31,377 bases of DNA from Salinisphaera sp035690525 (lineage in GTDB: Bacteria > Pseudomonadota > Gammaproteobacteria > Nevskiales > Salinisphaeraceae), in NCBI RefSeq assembly GCF_035690525.1, contig NZ_DASSKM010000201.1:1-31377 (forward strand), written 5' to 3'. The stretch's first letter is position 1. Each line of letters starts with the position of its first letter. A program made the position numbers and the translations under genes. Under the pieces are notes generated by a model. It did not search any database. It saw only the letters and a program-made list of their open reading frames with translations, and was not told the origin of the DNA. Of the stretch, positions 7,828 to 15,347 are shown piece by piece.

Positions 7828-8742
7828 TTAGCTCTTCGTCGAGTCGCGTTCCGGTAACGGTCCGAGCGAGGCCTTGCGTTCGATATCGAGCAGGATGCCG
7901 AAGAAATCCTGATCCGGCGCGACCTCGGCATAGGATCGAAACCGCTCCGCCATCAGCGACGCAGCCGGCATGCTCGCGTTCAGCGAATCGGCGGCCGCCT
8001 CGACCAGTCCCATGTCCTTGACCATCTGGGATACCGAAAATGCCGGGGTGAAATCGCGGTTGCGCAACGGCTCGAGCTTGTACTTGACCAGCGGCGATGC
8101 CGCGACGCTCACGCCGAGCACATCGAGCATGATGTCCCAATCGATGCCGCCGGCCCGGCCAAGCGTGAGCGCCTCGCCGAGGATCACCGCGGTCGAACCG
8201 ACCAGATGGTTGATCACGAGCTTGAGATAACGCGCCTGCTCGTCATCGCCGACATAATGCTGATTCGCCGAAAACGCCTCGAAGACCGGCAGCACTCGGT
8301 CGTAGGCGGATCGCGGCCCCGACACCAGAACCGTAAGCTTGCCGTCTTTGGCCAACGCCGTACTGCCGGACACCGGCGCGCGCAGATAATGCAGACCGCG
8401 CTCGGCACACACGGTCTTGACCCGCGCCGAAGCTTCCGGCGATACCGTGCTGAGATCCACAAAGATCCCACCCTCGGCCAATTGGTGCAGCGGCCCTTCC
8501 TGGGCCACCGCCACCGCGTCCAGTGCCCGATCATCGGGCAGCATCGACATCAATACATCCACGTCACCGGCCATCGCGCCGGCATCGGCATAAGGCGTGG
8601 CGCCATCCGTCTCGAAAGCCGGATAAGCCTGTTGATCGATATCGTAGACTGCAAGCCGCTGGCCCGTGGCCAGAATCCGCTTACAGATCGGTGTTCCCAT
8701 TTTGCCCAGACCGAGCCAGCCGATCGTCGTGTTGTCGCTCAT
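7828..8742 (-). CDS. 3-hydroxyisobutyrate dehydrogenase-like beta-hydroxyacid dehydrogenase
   Basis: This 304-residue protein has the N-terminal Rossmann motif GWLGLGKMGTPI (glycines 11, 13, 16). It has the substrate-binding segment APVSGSTALAKDGKLTVLVS at about 122-141 and the family catalytic lysine, Lys174, with Asn178 in YLKLVINH. These are hallmarks of the family that includes 3-hydroxyisobutyrate, tartronate semialdehyde and 6-phosphogluconate dehydrogenases. It oxidises a beta-hydroxy acid or reduces the matching semialdehyde in the cytoplasm. The exact substrate is not predictable. It stands 30 bases after one SDR gene and 55 before another. Confidence 0.82.
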   Translation of the reverse strand: MSDNTTIGWLGLGKMGTPICKRILATGQRLAVYDIDQQAYPAFETDGATPYADAGAMAGDVDVLMSMLPDDRALDAVAVAQEGPLHQLAEGGIFVDLSTVSPEASARVKTVCAERGLHYLRAPVSGSTALAKDGKLTVLVSGPRSAYDRVLPVFEAFSANQHYVGDDEQARYLKLVINHLVGSTAVILGEALTLGRAGGIDWDIMLDVLGVSVAASPLVKYKLEPLRNRDFTPAFSVSQMVKDMGLVEAAADSLNASMPAASLMAERFRSYAEVAPDQDFFGILLDIERKASLGPLPERDSTKS

Positions 8743-8772
8743 GTTTCGTACCTGATGGAAAGAAAGCGCCGC

Positions 8773-9555
8773 TCAGACCAGCACCATGCCGCCGTCGATG
8801 GCAACGACCTGTCCGGTTATGTAATCCGAGTCGGAAGAGGCCAGAAACAGTGTGGTACCGGTGATGTCCTCGGCCACGGCCGGGCGACCGAGCAGGATGT
8901 TTTCCGAAAACGCGTTGATTGCGTCGCCTTCTTTTTCACTGGCACCCATAGCCATCAAATCCTTATCGAGCTTGTCCCAAAGAGGCGTCGTCACGACTCC
9001 TGGTGAAAAGCCATTAACGGTAATGCCTTCTTTGGCTAACTCACGCGCCCCGGCTTGAATCAAAGCAATAACCGCGGATTTGCTTGCGCAGTATGGGGCG
9101 AAATCCGGGTATCCTTGACGTCCTGCGATCGAGGCCGTATTAACAATCTTTCCGCCCTTGCCTTGGGCAATCATCCGCTTCGCCGCTTCCTGAGTACCAA
9201 TCAAAACGCCGAGCCCATTGACTCTCATAACCGATTCAAAGTTTTCCTCGGTAATATCCAGAAACGGCATCGGCACATTCATGCCGGCGTTGTTGAACAT
9301 TGCGTCGAGCCCGCCATACGCCTCTACGAACGTGTCGAGCCCGGCACGGACCTCGGCCCGTTCGGTCACGTTCATGACCAAAGGCATGGCCCGCCCACCG
9401 CTGGCCGTTATGGCCTCGGCCGCTTCGCGTGCCGCGGACTCGTTGAGATCGGCGATGCCGACGATTGCGCCTTCTTCGGCGAACCGCTTAGCCGATGCCA
9501 GACCGATCCCCTGCGCGGCACCGGTGATGACGATGCGTTTGTCTTCGAGCCTCAT
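8773..9555 (-). CDS. SDR-family oxidoreductase, polyol/acetoin-reductase-like
   Basis: This 260-residue classical SDR starts at 9555 behind an AAGGAGGAGC ribosome-binding site. The cofactor motif TGAAQGIG is at 11-18 and NNAG at 88-91. The catalytic residues are Ser142, Tyr155 and Lys159 (YCASK), and the C-terminus is ITGQVVAIDGG. Asp36 (GIADLNES) points to NAD(H). The region PGVVTTPLWDKLDKDL resembles acetoin/diacetyl reductases, sorbitol dehydrogenases and related diol enzymes. It directly follows the hydroxyquinol dioxygenase gene (68-base gap), so it is probably co-transcribed and may act upstream of ring cleavage. Confidence 0.85.
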   Translation of the reverse strand: MRLEDKRIVITGAAQGIGLASAKRFAEEGAIVGIADLNESAAREAAEAITASGGRAMPLVMNVTERAEVRAGLDTFVEAYGGLDAMFNNAGMNVPMPFLDITEENFESVMRVNGLGVLIGTQEAAKRMIAQGKGGKIVNTASIAGRQGYPDFAPYCASKSAVIALIQAGARELAKEGITVNGFSPGVVTTPLWDKLDKDLMAMGASEKEGDAINAFSENILLGRPAVAEDITGTTLFLASSDSDYITGQVVAIDGGMVLV

Positions 9556-9623
9556 GGGCTGCTCCTCCTTTCGTTTGCTGTCGACATCCGTTTCATACTC
9601 GGGCACCCAACCCCGTGGCCTTA

Positions 9624-10487
9624 TCAGGACCGCGCCAAACCGAAGTCGTACTCGGCGATATAGAACGCGCCATCCATCGGTGCGCCATCCGGGGCAGCCG
9701 CCGCGGTCGATTTTTCGAAATCCACAATCAGCGATTTCTTCACGCCGAACACGGCATCCGATTCCAGATAGGGATCGCCGCGCACGAACAAATGCGTCGT
9801 CACCGGCGCGTACCCGTCGGCCGATACGATGAAATGCATATGAGCCGGCCGCCACGGCTCACGACCAAGCGCGGTCAGCATGCGACCGACCGGGCCATCG
9901 TCGGGTATCGGGTAACTGACCGGCACGATCGTATGGAAGTAATAACGGCCATCGGCATCGGTGCGAAACTTGGCGCGAAGCTGCATTTCCGGCGATTCGG
10001 GATCCTGCACGTCGTACAGCCGATCGGGCCGGACCTGCCAGACATCGAGGAGTGCGCCCACAACCGGCGCGCCATGCTCATCGAGCACGCGTCCCGAAAC
10101 AAAGGCCGGCTGTCCGCCTTCGATGCCGCGGCTGATATCGGTGCCTAGCTCGCATACCGGGGCGCCGTCGACGTGAAACGGTCCAAGTACGGTATTTTCC
10201 GTGGCCCCGCGCGGGCGGCGATGGTTGATCGCGTCCACGAGCATCGAGACGCCCAGCGTATCCGACAGCAGGATGAACTCTTGACGACTGTCGTCACACA
10301 GTTGCCCGGTCGCGGTCAGAAACTCGATCGCTTGCATCCATTCCGCCTCGTTTAATTCAACTTCGCGAACGAAAGCGTGCAAGTGATTGATCAGAGAAGT
10401 CATAACCTGGCGCAGGCGCGGATCAGTCTGCGAGCTCATCCGGTCGACGACCGCGTCGGCCAAATTCTGTTCGGTGAATTCTTGCAT
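9624..10487 (-). CDS. Intradiol ring-cleavage dioxygenase, probably hydroxyquinol 1,2-dioxygenase
   Basis: This 287-residue protein has an N-terminal helical dimerisation domain (about 1-95) and a beta-sandwich catalytic domain beginning ENTVLGPFHVDGAP. The non-heme Fe(III) ligands are Tyr158 (RLYDVQ), Tyr192 (VSYPIP), His216 and His218 (PAHMHF), with the family spacing. Such enzymes cleave catechol-type rings between the two hydroxyls. Hydroxyquinol is favoured over catechol or chlorocatechol because a maleylacetate reductase gene lies 24 bases upstream. No muconate cycloisomerase or dienelactone hydrolase, which the other substrates would need, is present. The product would be maleylacetate. 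A GGAG ribosome-binding site sits eight bases before the ATG. Confidence 0.87.
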   Translation of the reverse strand: MQEFTEQNLADAVVDRMSSQTDPRLRQVMTSLINHLHAFVREVELNEAEWMQAIEFLTATGQLCDDSRQEFILLSDTLGVSMLVDAINHRRPRGATENTVLGPFHVDGAPVCELGTDISRGIEGGQPAFVSGRVLDEHGAPVVGALLDVWQVRPDRLYDVQDPESPEMQLRAKFRTDADGRYYFHTIVPVSYPIPDDGPVGRMLTALGREPWRPAHMHFIVSADGYAPVTTHLFVRGDPYLESDAVFGVKKSLIVDFEKSTAAAAPDGAPMDGAFYIAEYDFGLARS

Positions 10488-10511
10488 GGGCGTACTCCAA
10501 TGAATCAGCGT

Positions 10512-11597
10512 TCAGGCCGCGGGATTACCGGGTTCCGCCGGAGGTTTTCCGGCCCAGGCGTTGTGCAGCAGGGTTGCCAATGCACCGGCCTCCAACGGTC
10601 TCGGGTTCGGATATTGCGCTTTCGAGGCCAGTTCGGCCGCGCGCGTAATACCCTGTTCCGGCATATCCAGGTCGCGCAGCGCCATATGCACATCGAGCGA
10701 AACTGCCAGGTCATAGATGCCCTGCGGCGCGTCACTCGAACCCAGCGCCCGAGCGATGACCTGCATGGCCTGAGGCGCGGCCGCGCGGTTATAGGCCAGC
10801 GCATGGGGCAGCACGATCGAATGTGTCGGCGCGTGCGGTAGTTCGAAGCTGCCGCCGAGGGTGTGGCACAGCTTGTGATGCAGCCCCATGCCGACATGCC
10901 CGAGCACGGTCGCACATAACCAGGCGCCGTACTGGCAGCGCAGCCGGGCCGCGATATCGTGAGTGTCGGAATGCACAGCCGGCAGGCCTTCGGCCAGCGC
11001 CCGGATGCCCTCTTCAGCCATCATGCCCATCACCGGGTTGGCATCCGGGGCATACAACCCCTCGGCGGCATGCGCGATGGCATTGAGCCCGCTAGTCATC
11101 GACAATTCAACCGGCAGCGTGAGCGTCAGATCCACGTCGTATAGGACCGTGCGTGGCAAGACCCTCGGATCGCGGCCGGTCGTCTTCTCACCGTGGTCGG
11201 TGATGCCATAGATAGGCGTCATTTCCGAGCCGGCATAGGTCGACGGGACCGCTACAATCGGTAGGCTGGACTCCAACGCGATCGCCTTGCCCAACCCGAT
11301 GGTCGATCCGCCACCAACGGCCACGGCACAGTCCGCGGTCTGGGCTTCGGCCTGTTCGCGGACCGTGCGAACGGTGTCCATTGGGACGTGCATCGCCGCT
11401 TGATCGAAGATGCCCACGCAGCGTGGGCCAAGCAATCCGGCAACGCGCTCCGCGAGATCTCGTTGCTCCGGCGTACAAAGCACGAGCGCATGATTGCAAC
11501 CCAACCGCTTGACTTCCGCTGCCACCTGCGCGATGGCGCCGCGTTCGAAGATGACCCGCGCCGGCAGCGCGGTGTAGGTGAATGCCGTCTGCATCAT
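10512..11597 (-). CDS. Maleylacetate reductase (iron-type alcohol dehydrogenase superfamily)
   Basis: About 361 residues long, beginning MMQTAFTYTALPARVIFERG. The start is at 11597 (or the next codon, 11594), eight bases after the YciI-like gene. It has the cofactor loop GGGSTIGLGKAIAL at 95-108, PSTYAGSEMTPIYGIT and the family residues Asn172 and His176 (LNAIAHAAEGLYAPDANP). The histidine cluster lies at 240-259 (GLHHKLCHTLGGSFELPHAP). This arrangement is specific to maleylacetate reductases within the iron-alcohol-dehydrogenase superfamily. It reduces maleylacetate with NAD(P)H to 3-oxoadipate, linking the dioxygenase (next gene) to the CoA-transferase and thiolase of the same cluster. Confidence 0.9.
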   Translation of the reverse strand: MMQTAFTYTALPARVIFERGAIAQVAAEVKRLGCNHALVLCTPEQRDLAERVAGLLGPRCVGIFDQAAMHVPMDTVRTVREQAEAQTADCAVAVGGGSTIGLGKAIALESSLPIVAVPSTYAGSEMTPIYGITDHGEKTTGRDPRVLPRTVLYDVDLTLTLPVELSMTSGLNAIAHAAEGLYAPDANPVMGMMAEEGIRALAEGLPAVHSDTHDIAARLRCQYGAWLCATVLGHVGMGLHHKLCHTLGGSFELPHAPTHSIVLPHALAYNRAAAPQAMQVIARALGSSDAPQGIYDLAVSLDVHMALRDLDMPEQGITRAAELASKAQYPNPRPLEAGALATLLHNAWAGKPPAEPGNPAA

Positions 11598-11604
11598 GGC
11601 GGGC

Positions 11605-11889
11605 TCAGCGGTTGTCGACGCGTTTGTTGAACGCGTGGATGTTGACCGTCGCCCAGAGGCCCGCCTTGTTGAACGGATCATCCCGATTGAAGGCTTCGAC
11701 TGCGCTACGTGAGTCGGCTTCGACGATGAACATGCTGCCGATCATCGTTTCACCATCTTCCTCGACGAGCGGCCCGGAGACCGCTGTTTTGATATCGGCC
11801 GAGGCCAAATAGGACTTGTGCTGGTCGTAGAGTTCCAAACGGCGGTCGACCATGCCGTTCTTGTCGATGCAGTGGATTACGTAGAACAT
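11605..11889 (-). CDS. YciI-like protein, resembling the TftG hydroxyquinol-pathway type
   Basis: A small 94-residue protein starting MFYVIHCIDKNG behind AAGGAGCTC. It has the ferredoxin-like YciI fold signature: an alpha helix with His24 in YDQHKSYL, then GPLVEEDGE, and a C-terminal strand with DPFNKAGLW. In the chlorophenol pathway of Burkholderia, TftG is a YciI-family enzyme that removes chloride from 5-chlorohydroxyquinol and is encoded beside hydroxyquinol dioxygenase and maleylacetate reductase. The same company here suggests a role on hydroxyquinol or its quinone. YciI proteins are otherwise poorly understood, so the activity is inferred from context. It is tightly packed: 20 bases after the upstream gene and 8 before the reductase. 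Confidence 0.75.
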   Translation of the reverse strand: MFYVIHCIDKNGMVDRRLELYDQHKSYLASADIKTAVSGPLVEEDGETMIGSMFIVEADSRSAVEAFNRDDPFNKAGLWATVNIHAFNKRVDNR

Positions 11890-11909
11890 TGCGAGCTCCT
11901 TAGCTGTTT

Positions 11910-12992
11910 CTAGAACGACACCTGAATCGAGACGTTGTACGGCGTATCCGGCAACCTTCCTTGCCAAGCGCCTTCGATAAGCTGGTGCAACTCCGATTCG
12001 CTGATTCCCTCACGCGTCTCTTCGGCCAGGCTTCGCCAGCATGCGGCGGCGGCGGCATCAACATCCGCGCGAAGCAAACCGATATCGGCCAGCGAGCCCG
12101 GCGCGCCGACCTCGCGCGCCAGCTTAAATAAACCCACAGCGGCATCATCGACGCCGAGCGCATCAGCGATCTGCGCCATGATCTGCGGCATGATCCGGCT
12201 GTTCAGAAAGGCGATGTGCGGCACCAGAACGCTCTGGCTCTGGATATACGGCACGCTGAACTCTGTCGCCAAAACGGCGCAGACACGGTCCTGTAGACCC
12301 GAGCCGGCGAAGGTGTGCGCCGAACCCGTCATATAGCTGCCGTAAAGCGTACGGCTGCGCCCCGACAAACCTTCCGGGTCGAGTACGGTATCGGGCAGCC
12401 CGTCGGCCAGCGCGCGAATCCCTTCGAGCGCGACCAGCAGCGATACCGGCGAGGCCAACCTCGAGACGCAGGCTTGTATGCCACGGGCGAGCGCATACAT
12501 CGCGGTCGCGACCGTGCTCTCCTCGGGAAGCGTGACTGTCAGTTGCGGGTCATAGATAATCGCATCCGGCAACGACGGCGCCTGGCTCAGTCGATGCAAT
12601 TCCGACCCGGAATAAGTCGTCGGCAGACAAATGACCGGAACTTCGGCTTTGGCGCCAATGATGCGGGCGATACTAATGACCGTGCCGCCACCCAGCGCAA
12701 CGATACAATCGGGTTTTAGCGCCTGGATACGCACCAGACCATCGGCGATGTTGTCGTCCCATTGTCGGTCCGCGTCCGGGCCGAACGATCCGACGAGACG
12801 ATCACGCCACGACACGGTGAAGCTCTCGGCGGTCGGCAAGAGCTTGTTCACGCCGATCACTATGACTCGGCTAGCGGTAAGACGTGTTAGCTCGGCGAGG
12901 AGGTCGGCCCTGGCAGCCGCCATTCCGAAAACTACACGGTTCGCCACGGCTTCGTGAACAAAAGACTGATCATCCTCCCAGACGGTGTTCAA
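11910..12992 (-). CDS. Maleylacetate-reductase-like protein with degenerate metal site
   Basis: This is the first gene of the minus-strand cluster. A TTG start at 12992 is chosen because AAGGAG lies six to seven bases upstream; the longer GTG start at 13013 would place that site inside the gene. It gives 360 residues aligning along the iron-alcohol-dehydrogenase fold: ALGGGTVISIARIIG (about 99-113), then PTTYSGSELH. Against the neighbouring maleylacetate reductase, gap-free segments show the conserved residues replaced: Asn172 by Tyr166, His176 by Arg170, the HH pair (240-241) by QD, His255 by Tyr and His259 by Gln. The Gly-rich cofactor loop remains. It may be a non-catalytic partner subunit, a cofactor-binding sensor or an enzyme with different chemistry. 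Confidence 0.75.
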   Translation of the reverse strand: MNTVWEDDQSFVHEAVANRVVFGMAAARADLLAELTRLTASRVIVIGVNKLLPTAESFTVSWRDRLVGSFGPDADRQWDDNIADGLVRIQALKPDCIVALGGGTVISIARIIGAKAEVPVICLPTTYSGSELHRLSQAPSLPDAIIYDPQLTVTLPEESTVATAMYALARGIQACVSRLASPVSLLVALEGIRALADGLPDTVLDPEGLSGRSRTLYGSYMTGSAHTFAGSGLQDRVCAVLATEFSVPYIQSQSVLVPHIAFLNSRIMPQIMAQIADALGVDDAAVGLFKLAREVGAPGSLADIGLLRADVDAAAAACWRSLAEETREGISESELHQLIEGAWQGRLPDTPYNVSIQVSF

Positions 12993-13065
12993 ACGATATC
13001 TCCTTTCGACCACGCCTTGCCGGCGCGTGCGGACGGTTTTTGGTATGGGCTGAGCGTCGCGCGTC

Positions 13066-13110
13066 GACAGATATATGTCTAATTCTATTTTTTAGTCTTA
13101 TTTATTTTTA
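13066..13110. promoter_or_regulatory. Divergent lysR / catabolic-cluster control region
   Basis: The gap between the diverging genes (12,993-13,163) is sharply A/T-rich in its centre. It contains the short palindrome GACA-N6-TGTC at 13066-13079. Next to it, at 13081-13110, is a block starting AATTCTATTTTT that recurs at 21611-21640 with 25 of 30 bases identical. LysR regulators commonly bind dyads with a T-N11-A core in such gaps and control both directions. The palindrome is a candidate primary site, and the repeated block is a candidate second site or shared promoter for the leftward operon. Confidence 0.5.
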
Positions 13111-13163
13111 TTTCGAATGAGCACAGGATAGGATCCGTTCCACCCGAGCCTGAGCCGAAGACC

Positions 13164-14123
13164 ATGGATCTCAAGCAGCTACGCTATTTCATTACAGTTG
13201 CCGAAGAAGCCAGCTTCTCCAATGCGGCCAAGCGTTTACACATCACCCAGCCGCCGTTGAGCACCGCAATCAAGAATCTTGAAGAAGAGATGGGAGTGCG
13301 GCTGTTCGAGCGCTCGACGCGTACGGTTCGTTTAACCGAGGCCGGCGATGCATTCTTCGTTGAGAGCCAACAACTGTTCATTCATCTCGATCAGAGCATT
13401 CAGACAGCAAGACGCATCGGCCAGGGAGAGATAGGCCGTCTATCGCTTGGCTTCGTGCCATCGGCGGCCAGCAGCTCGCTGCCGCCATTGCTCAAGAACT
13501 TTCGTCAACGCTACCCGGGCGTTACGATTTCACTGCACGAGATGAACCCCGTGGAACTCGTACGCAGCCTGGGAACCGGGCGCGTTGATGCCGCATTTTT
13601 CTATCTACCGGGTGGCAAGCTACCTCCCTTCGGTGAGCCGGAGCTGGCCTCACGACCCATCTCACGCGAGCCGCTCGTCGTAGCTCTGCCCGAGGATCAT
13701 CCAGCCGCTGCCCGGCGGCGGATCGAACTCAAATCGTTGGCCGACGAGCCCTTCATTTTAGTGACCGGACATCGAGGCTCTGGGCTACGGGAGCTCATCC
13801 TGTCAACTTGTCACGAGGCACAGTTCATGCCCAATGTGGTACAAGAAGCGACCCTGATTCAAACGATTGGTGGGCTCGTGGCGAGCGGCGTCGGCGTTGC
13901 ACTGGTGCCCGCCTCGCTACGGCGGCTACAAAGCAGCGGGGTCAGCTACCGACAGATTCAAGACAACCCGGCCTTCGTCGAAATGGGCATTGTCTGGCAA
14001 CGCGTCAACGACAACCGCATTCTCGACGGATTCCTCGGCGTGGTTGCCGACAACACGTCGCTTGCCACGACACCGACAGGCGCCACGCATGAAACCCGCA
14101 ATGAAGTTCAGTCCATAAGCTGA
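13164..14123 (+). CDS. LysR-family transcriptional regulator
   Basis: A 319-residue LysR-type regulator beginning MDLKQLRYFITVAEEASFSN. The winged helix-turn-helix covers about residues 18-37 (ASFSNAAKRLHITQPPLSTA), followed by the linker helix and a periplasmic-binding-protein-like effector domain from about residue 90. The N-terminus is of the CatR/BenM-like aromatic-catabolism type. It is transcribed away from the catabolic cluster, the classic arrangement for a LysR activator of its divergent operon. It probably senses a pathway intermediate in the cytoplasm. Its start is 171 bases from the first cluster gene, and it ends 152 bases before the convergent dehydrogenase gene. Confidence 0.9.
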   Translation: MDLKQLRYFITVAEEASFSNAAKRLHITQPPLSTAIKNLEEEMGVRLFERSTRTVRLTEAGDAFFVESQQLFIHLDQSIQTARRIGQGEIGRLSLGFVPSAASSSLPPLLKNFRQRYPGVTISLHEMNPVELVRSLGTGRVDAAFFYLPGGKLPPFGEPELASRPISREPLVVALPEDHPAAARRRIELKSLADEPFILVTGHRGSGLRELILSTCHEAQFMPNVVQEATLIQTIGGLVASGVGVALVPASLRRLQSSGVSYRQIQDNPAFVEMGIVWQRVNDNRILDGFLGVVADNTSLATTPTGATHETRNEVQSIS

Positions 14124-14275
14124 TGACCGGGCCCAAAAGCCGGTTTACCCGTGGCCCCGGCTACGGCCACCAGTTATTCGACGAGCGGACCGCCAGAACC
14201 GGCCGAACTTTTTGATATCCAGATAACCAACTTACCGGGTGAGTCGTGCGCATACGTGTGACCGGCGGCCAAAAC

Positions 14276-15283
14276 TTAACTCGGCATCTCGATATGTGCC
14301 TTGATGCTGTCTTCTGGGTGCTTGTAGGCCGCATAGAGCGCTTCGACGGCGTCATCGAGACCATAGCGCTGGGTGACGAGCGGCGTGAGGTCGAGTTTGG
14401 TGTTGGCGAGAAAACGCAAGGTTTCCGGCCAAATATTGGGAGAGCCGATCGATCCCGTGATGCTTAGCTCCTTGGATTGAATCAAGCCCAGCTTGGCGGG
14501 CGCCTCGCGACCCACATCGATCCCGATGTAGGCTACACGTCCCTTGAAAGCCACCAGCTCCAATGCGCGAGCCATGACGTTCGGATTGCCGCTAGCCTCA
14601 ACCACCACGTCGGCGCCTTGCCCGTCGCCCATATTATCAATCACATCATCGATTTCATCCGGGTGCACCGCCTGATGGGCATGTAATGCCATGGCCGCTT
14701 CGCGGCGTTTGGGCGTCGGTTCGACGACGATAGTACGAGCACCCATGGCAGCGGCGGCTGCCGTTACCGCCAACCCGACCGGGCCAGCACCGAGGACCAC
14801 GATCGTATTGCTTGCATCAACGCCGCCGGCCCGAACGAGCGCGTAGTACGCCACGCTAAAAGGCTCGACCAAACCGCCCATCGTGAAGGACAGCCCATCG
14901 GGCAAGCGATGCAACCATTCCGGACGAGCAACGAAATATTCGGCTGCGGCGCCACTGATGGAGAACCCGAAATGATCGTCGCCGATCACGCATTCGCCCA
15001 CGACACGATCGCCCGGGACGAACCGGGTCACATTGCGGCCAACCCGCGCGATCTCCCCAGACCATTCGTGGCCGGGAATCTGTGGGTAGGCGAAGGGGAT
15101 GATATAGCGGCCTTCCAGCAGCTCAATATCAGAATGACAAACCCCGACCGATCGCGCCGCCACCAGCACCTCGTCGTCACCAATATCGGGTATCGGCAGC
15201 TCGACGACCTTTGGTTTGTCGCGATCGACGAATTGCAGCGCTTTCATCGTGGATTGCACATGTTCGGCAGTAGCGGCACTCAT
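14276..15283 (-). CDS. Zinc-type medium-chain alcohol dehydrogenase lacking the structural zinc lobe
   Basis: A 335-residue medium-chain dehydrogenase with a start behind AAAGGAG. Catalytic zinc residues are Cys49 (GVCHSDIE), His72 and Glu73 (PGHEWSG) and Glu140 (LVEPFSVAYY). The NAD-binding motif is LGAGPVGLAVTAA, with Glu in TIVVEPTP suggesting NAD. The segment that normally carries four structural-zinc cysteines is shortened to GECVIGDDHFGFSISGAAAEYF and keeps only one, so it resembles the smaller-lobed sugar/polyol dehydrogenases. It is the last gene of the importer operon, 64 bases after a related dehydrogenase. Co-transcription with a ribose-type transporter implies it oxidises the imported compound or an early product. 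Confidence 0.82.
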   Translation of the reverse strand: MSAATAEHVQSTMKALQFVDRDKPKVVELPIPDIGDDEVLVAARSVGVCHSDIELLEGRYIIPFAYPQIPGHEWSGEIARVGRNVTRFVPGDRVVGECVIGDDHFGFSISGAAAEYFVARPEWLHRLPDGLSFTMGGLVEPFSVAYYALVRAGGVDASNTIVVLGAGPVGLAVTAAAAAMGARTIVVEPTPKRREAAMALHAHQAVHPDEIDDVIDNMGDGQGADVVVEASGNPNVMARALELVAFKGRVAYIGIDVGREAPAKLGLIQSKELSITGSIGSPNIWPETLRFLANTKLDLTPLVTQRYGLDDAVEALYAAYKHPEDSIKAHIEMPS

Positions 15284-15347
15284 GGCGCATCTCCTTTCTT
15301 AAATATCAACTTGTATTATTAATTTAATAATAATGAAGCTGCCCGTT

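Noticed and set aside
14126..14147. Possible terminator between lysR and the convergent dehydrogenase
   Set aside because: ACCGG and CCGGT can pair only over five to six bases with a bulge, followed by just three T residues.
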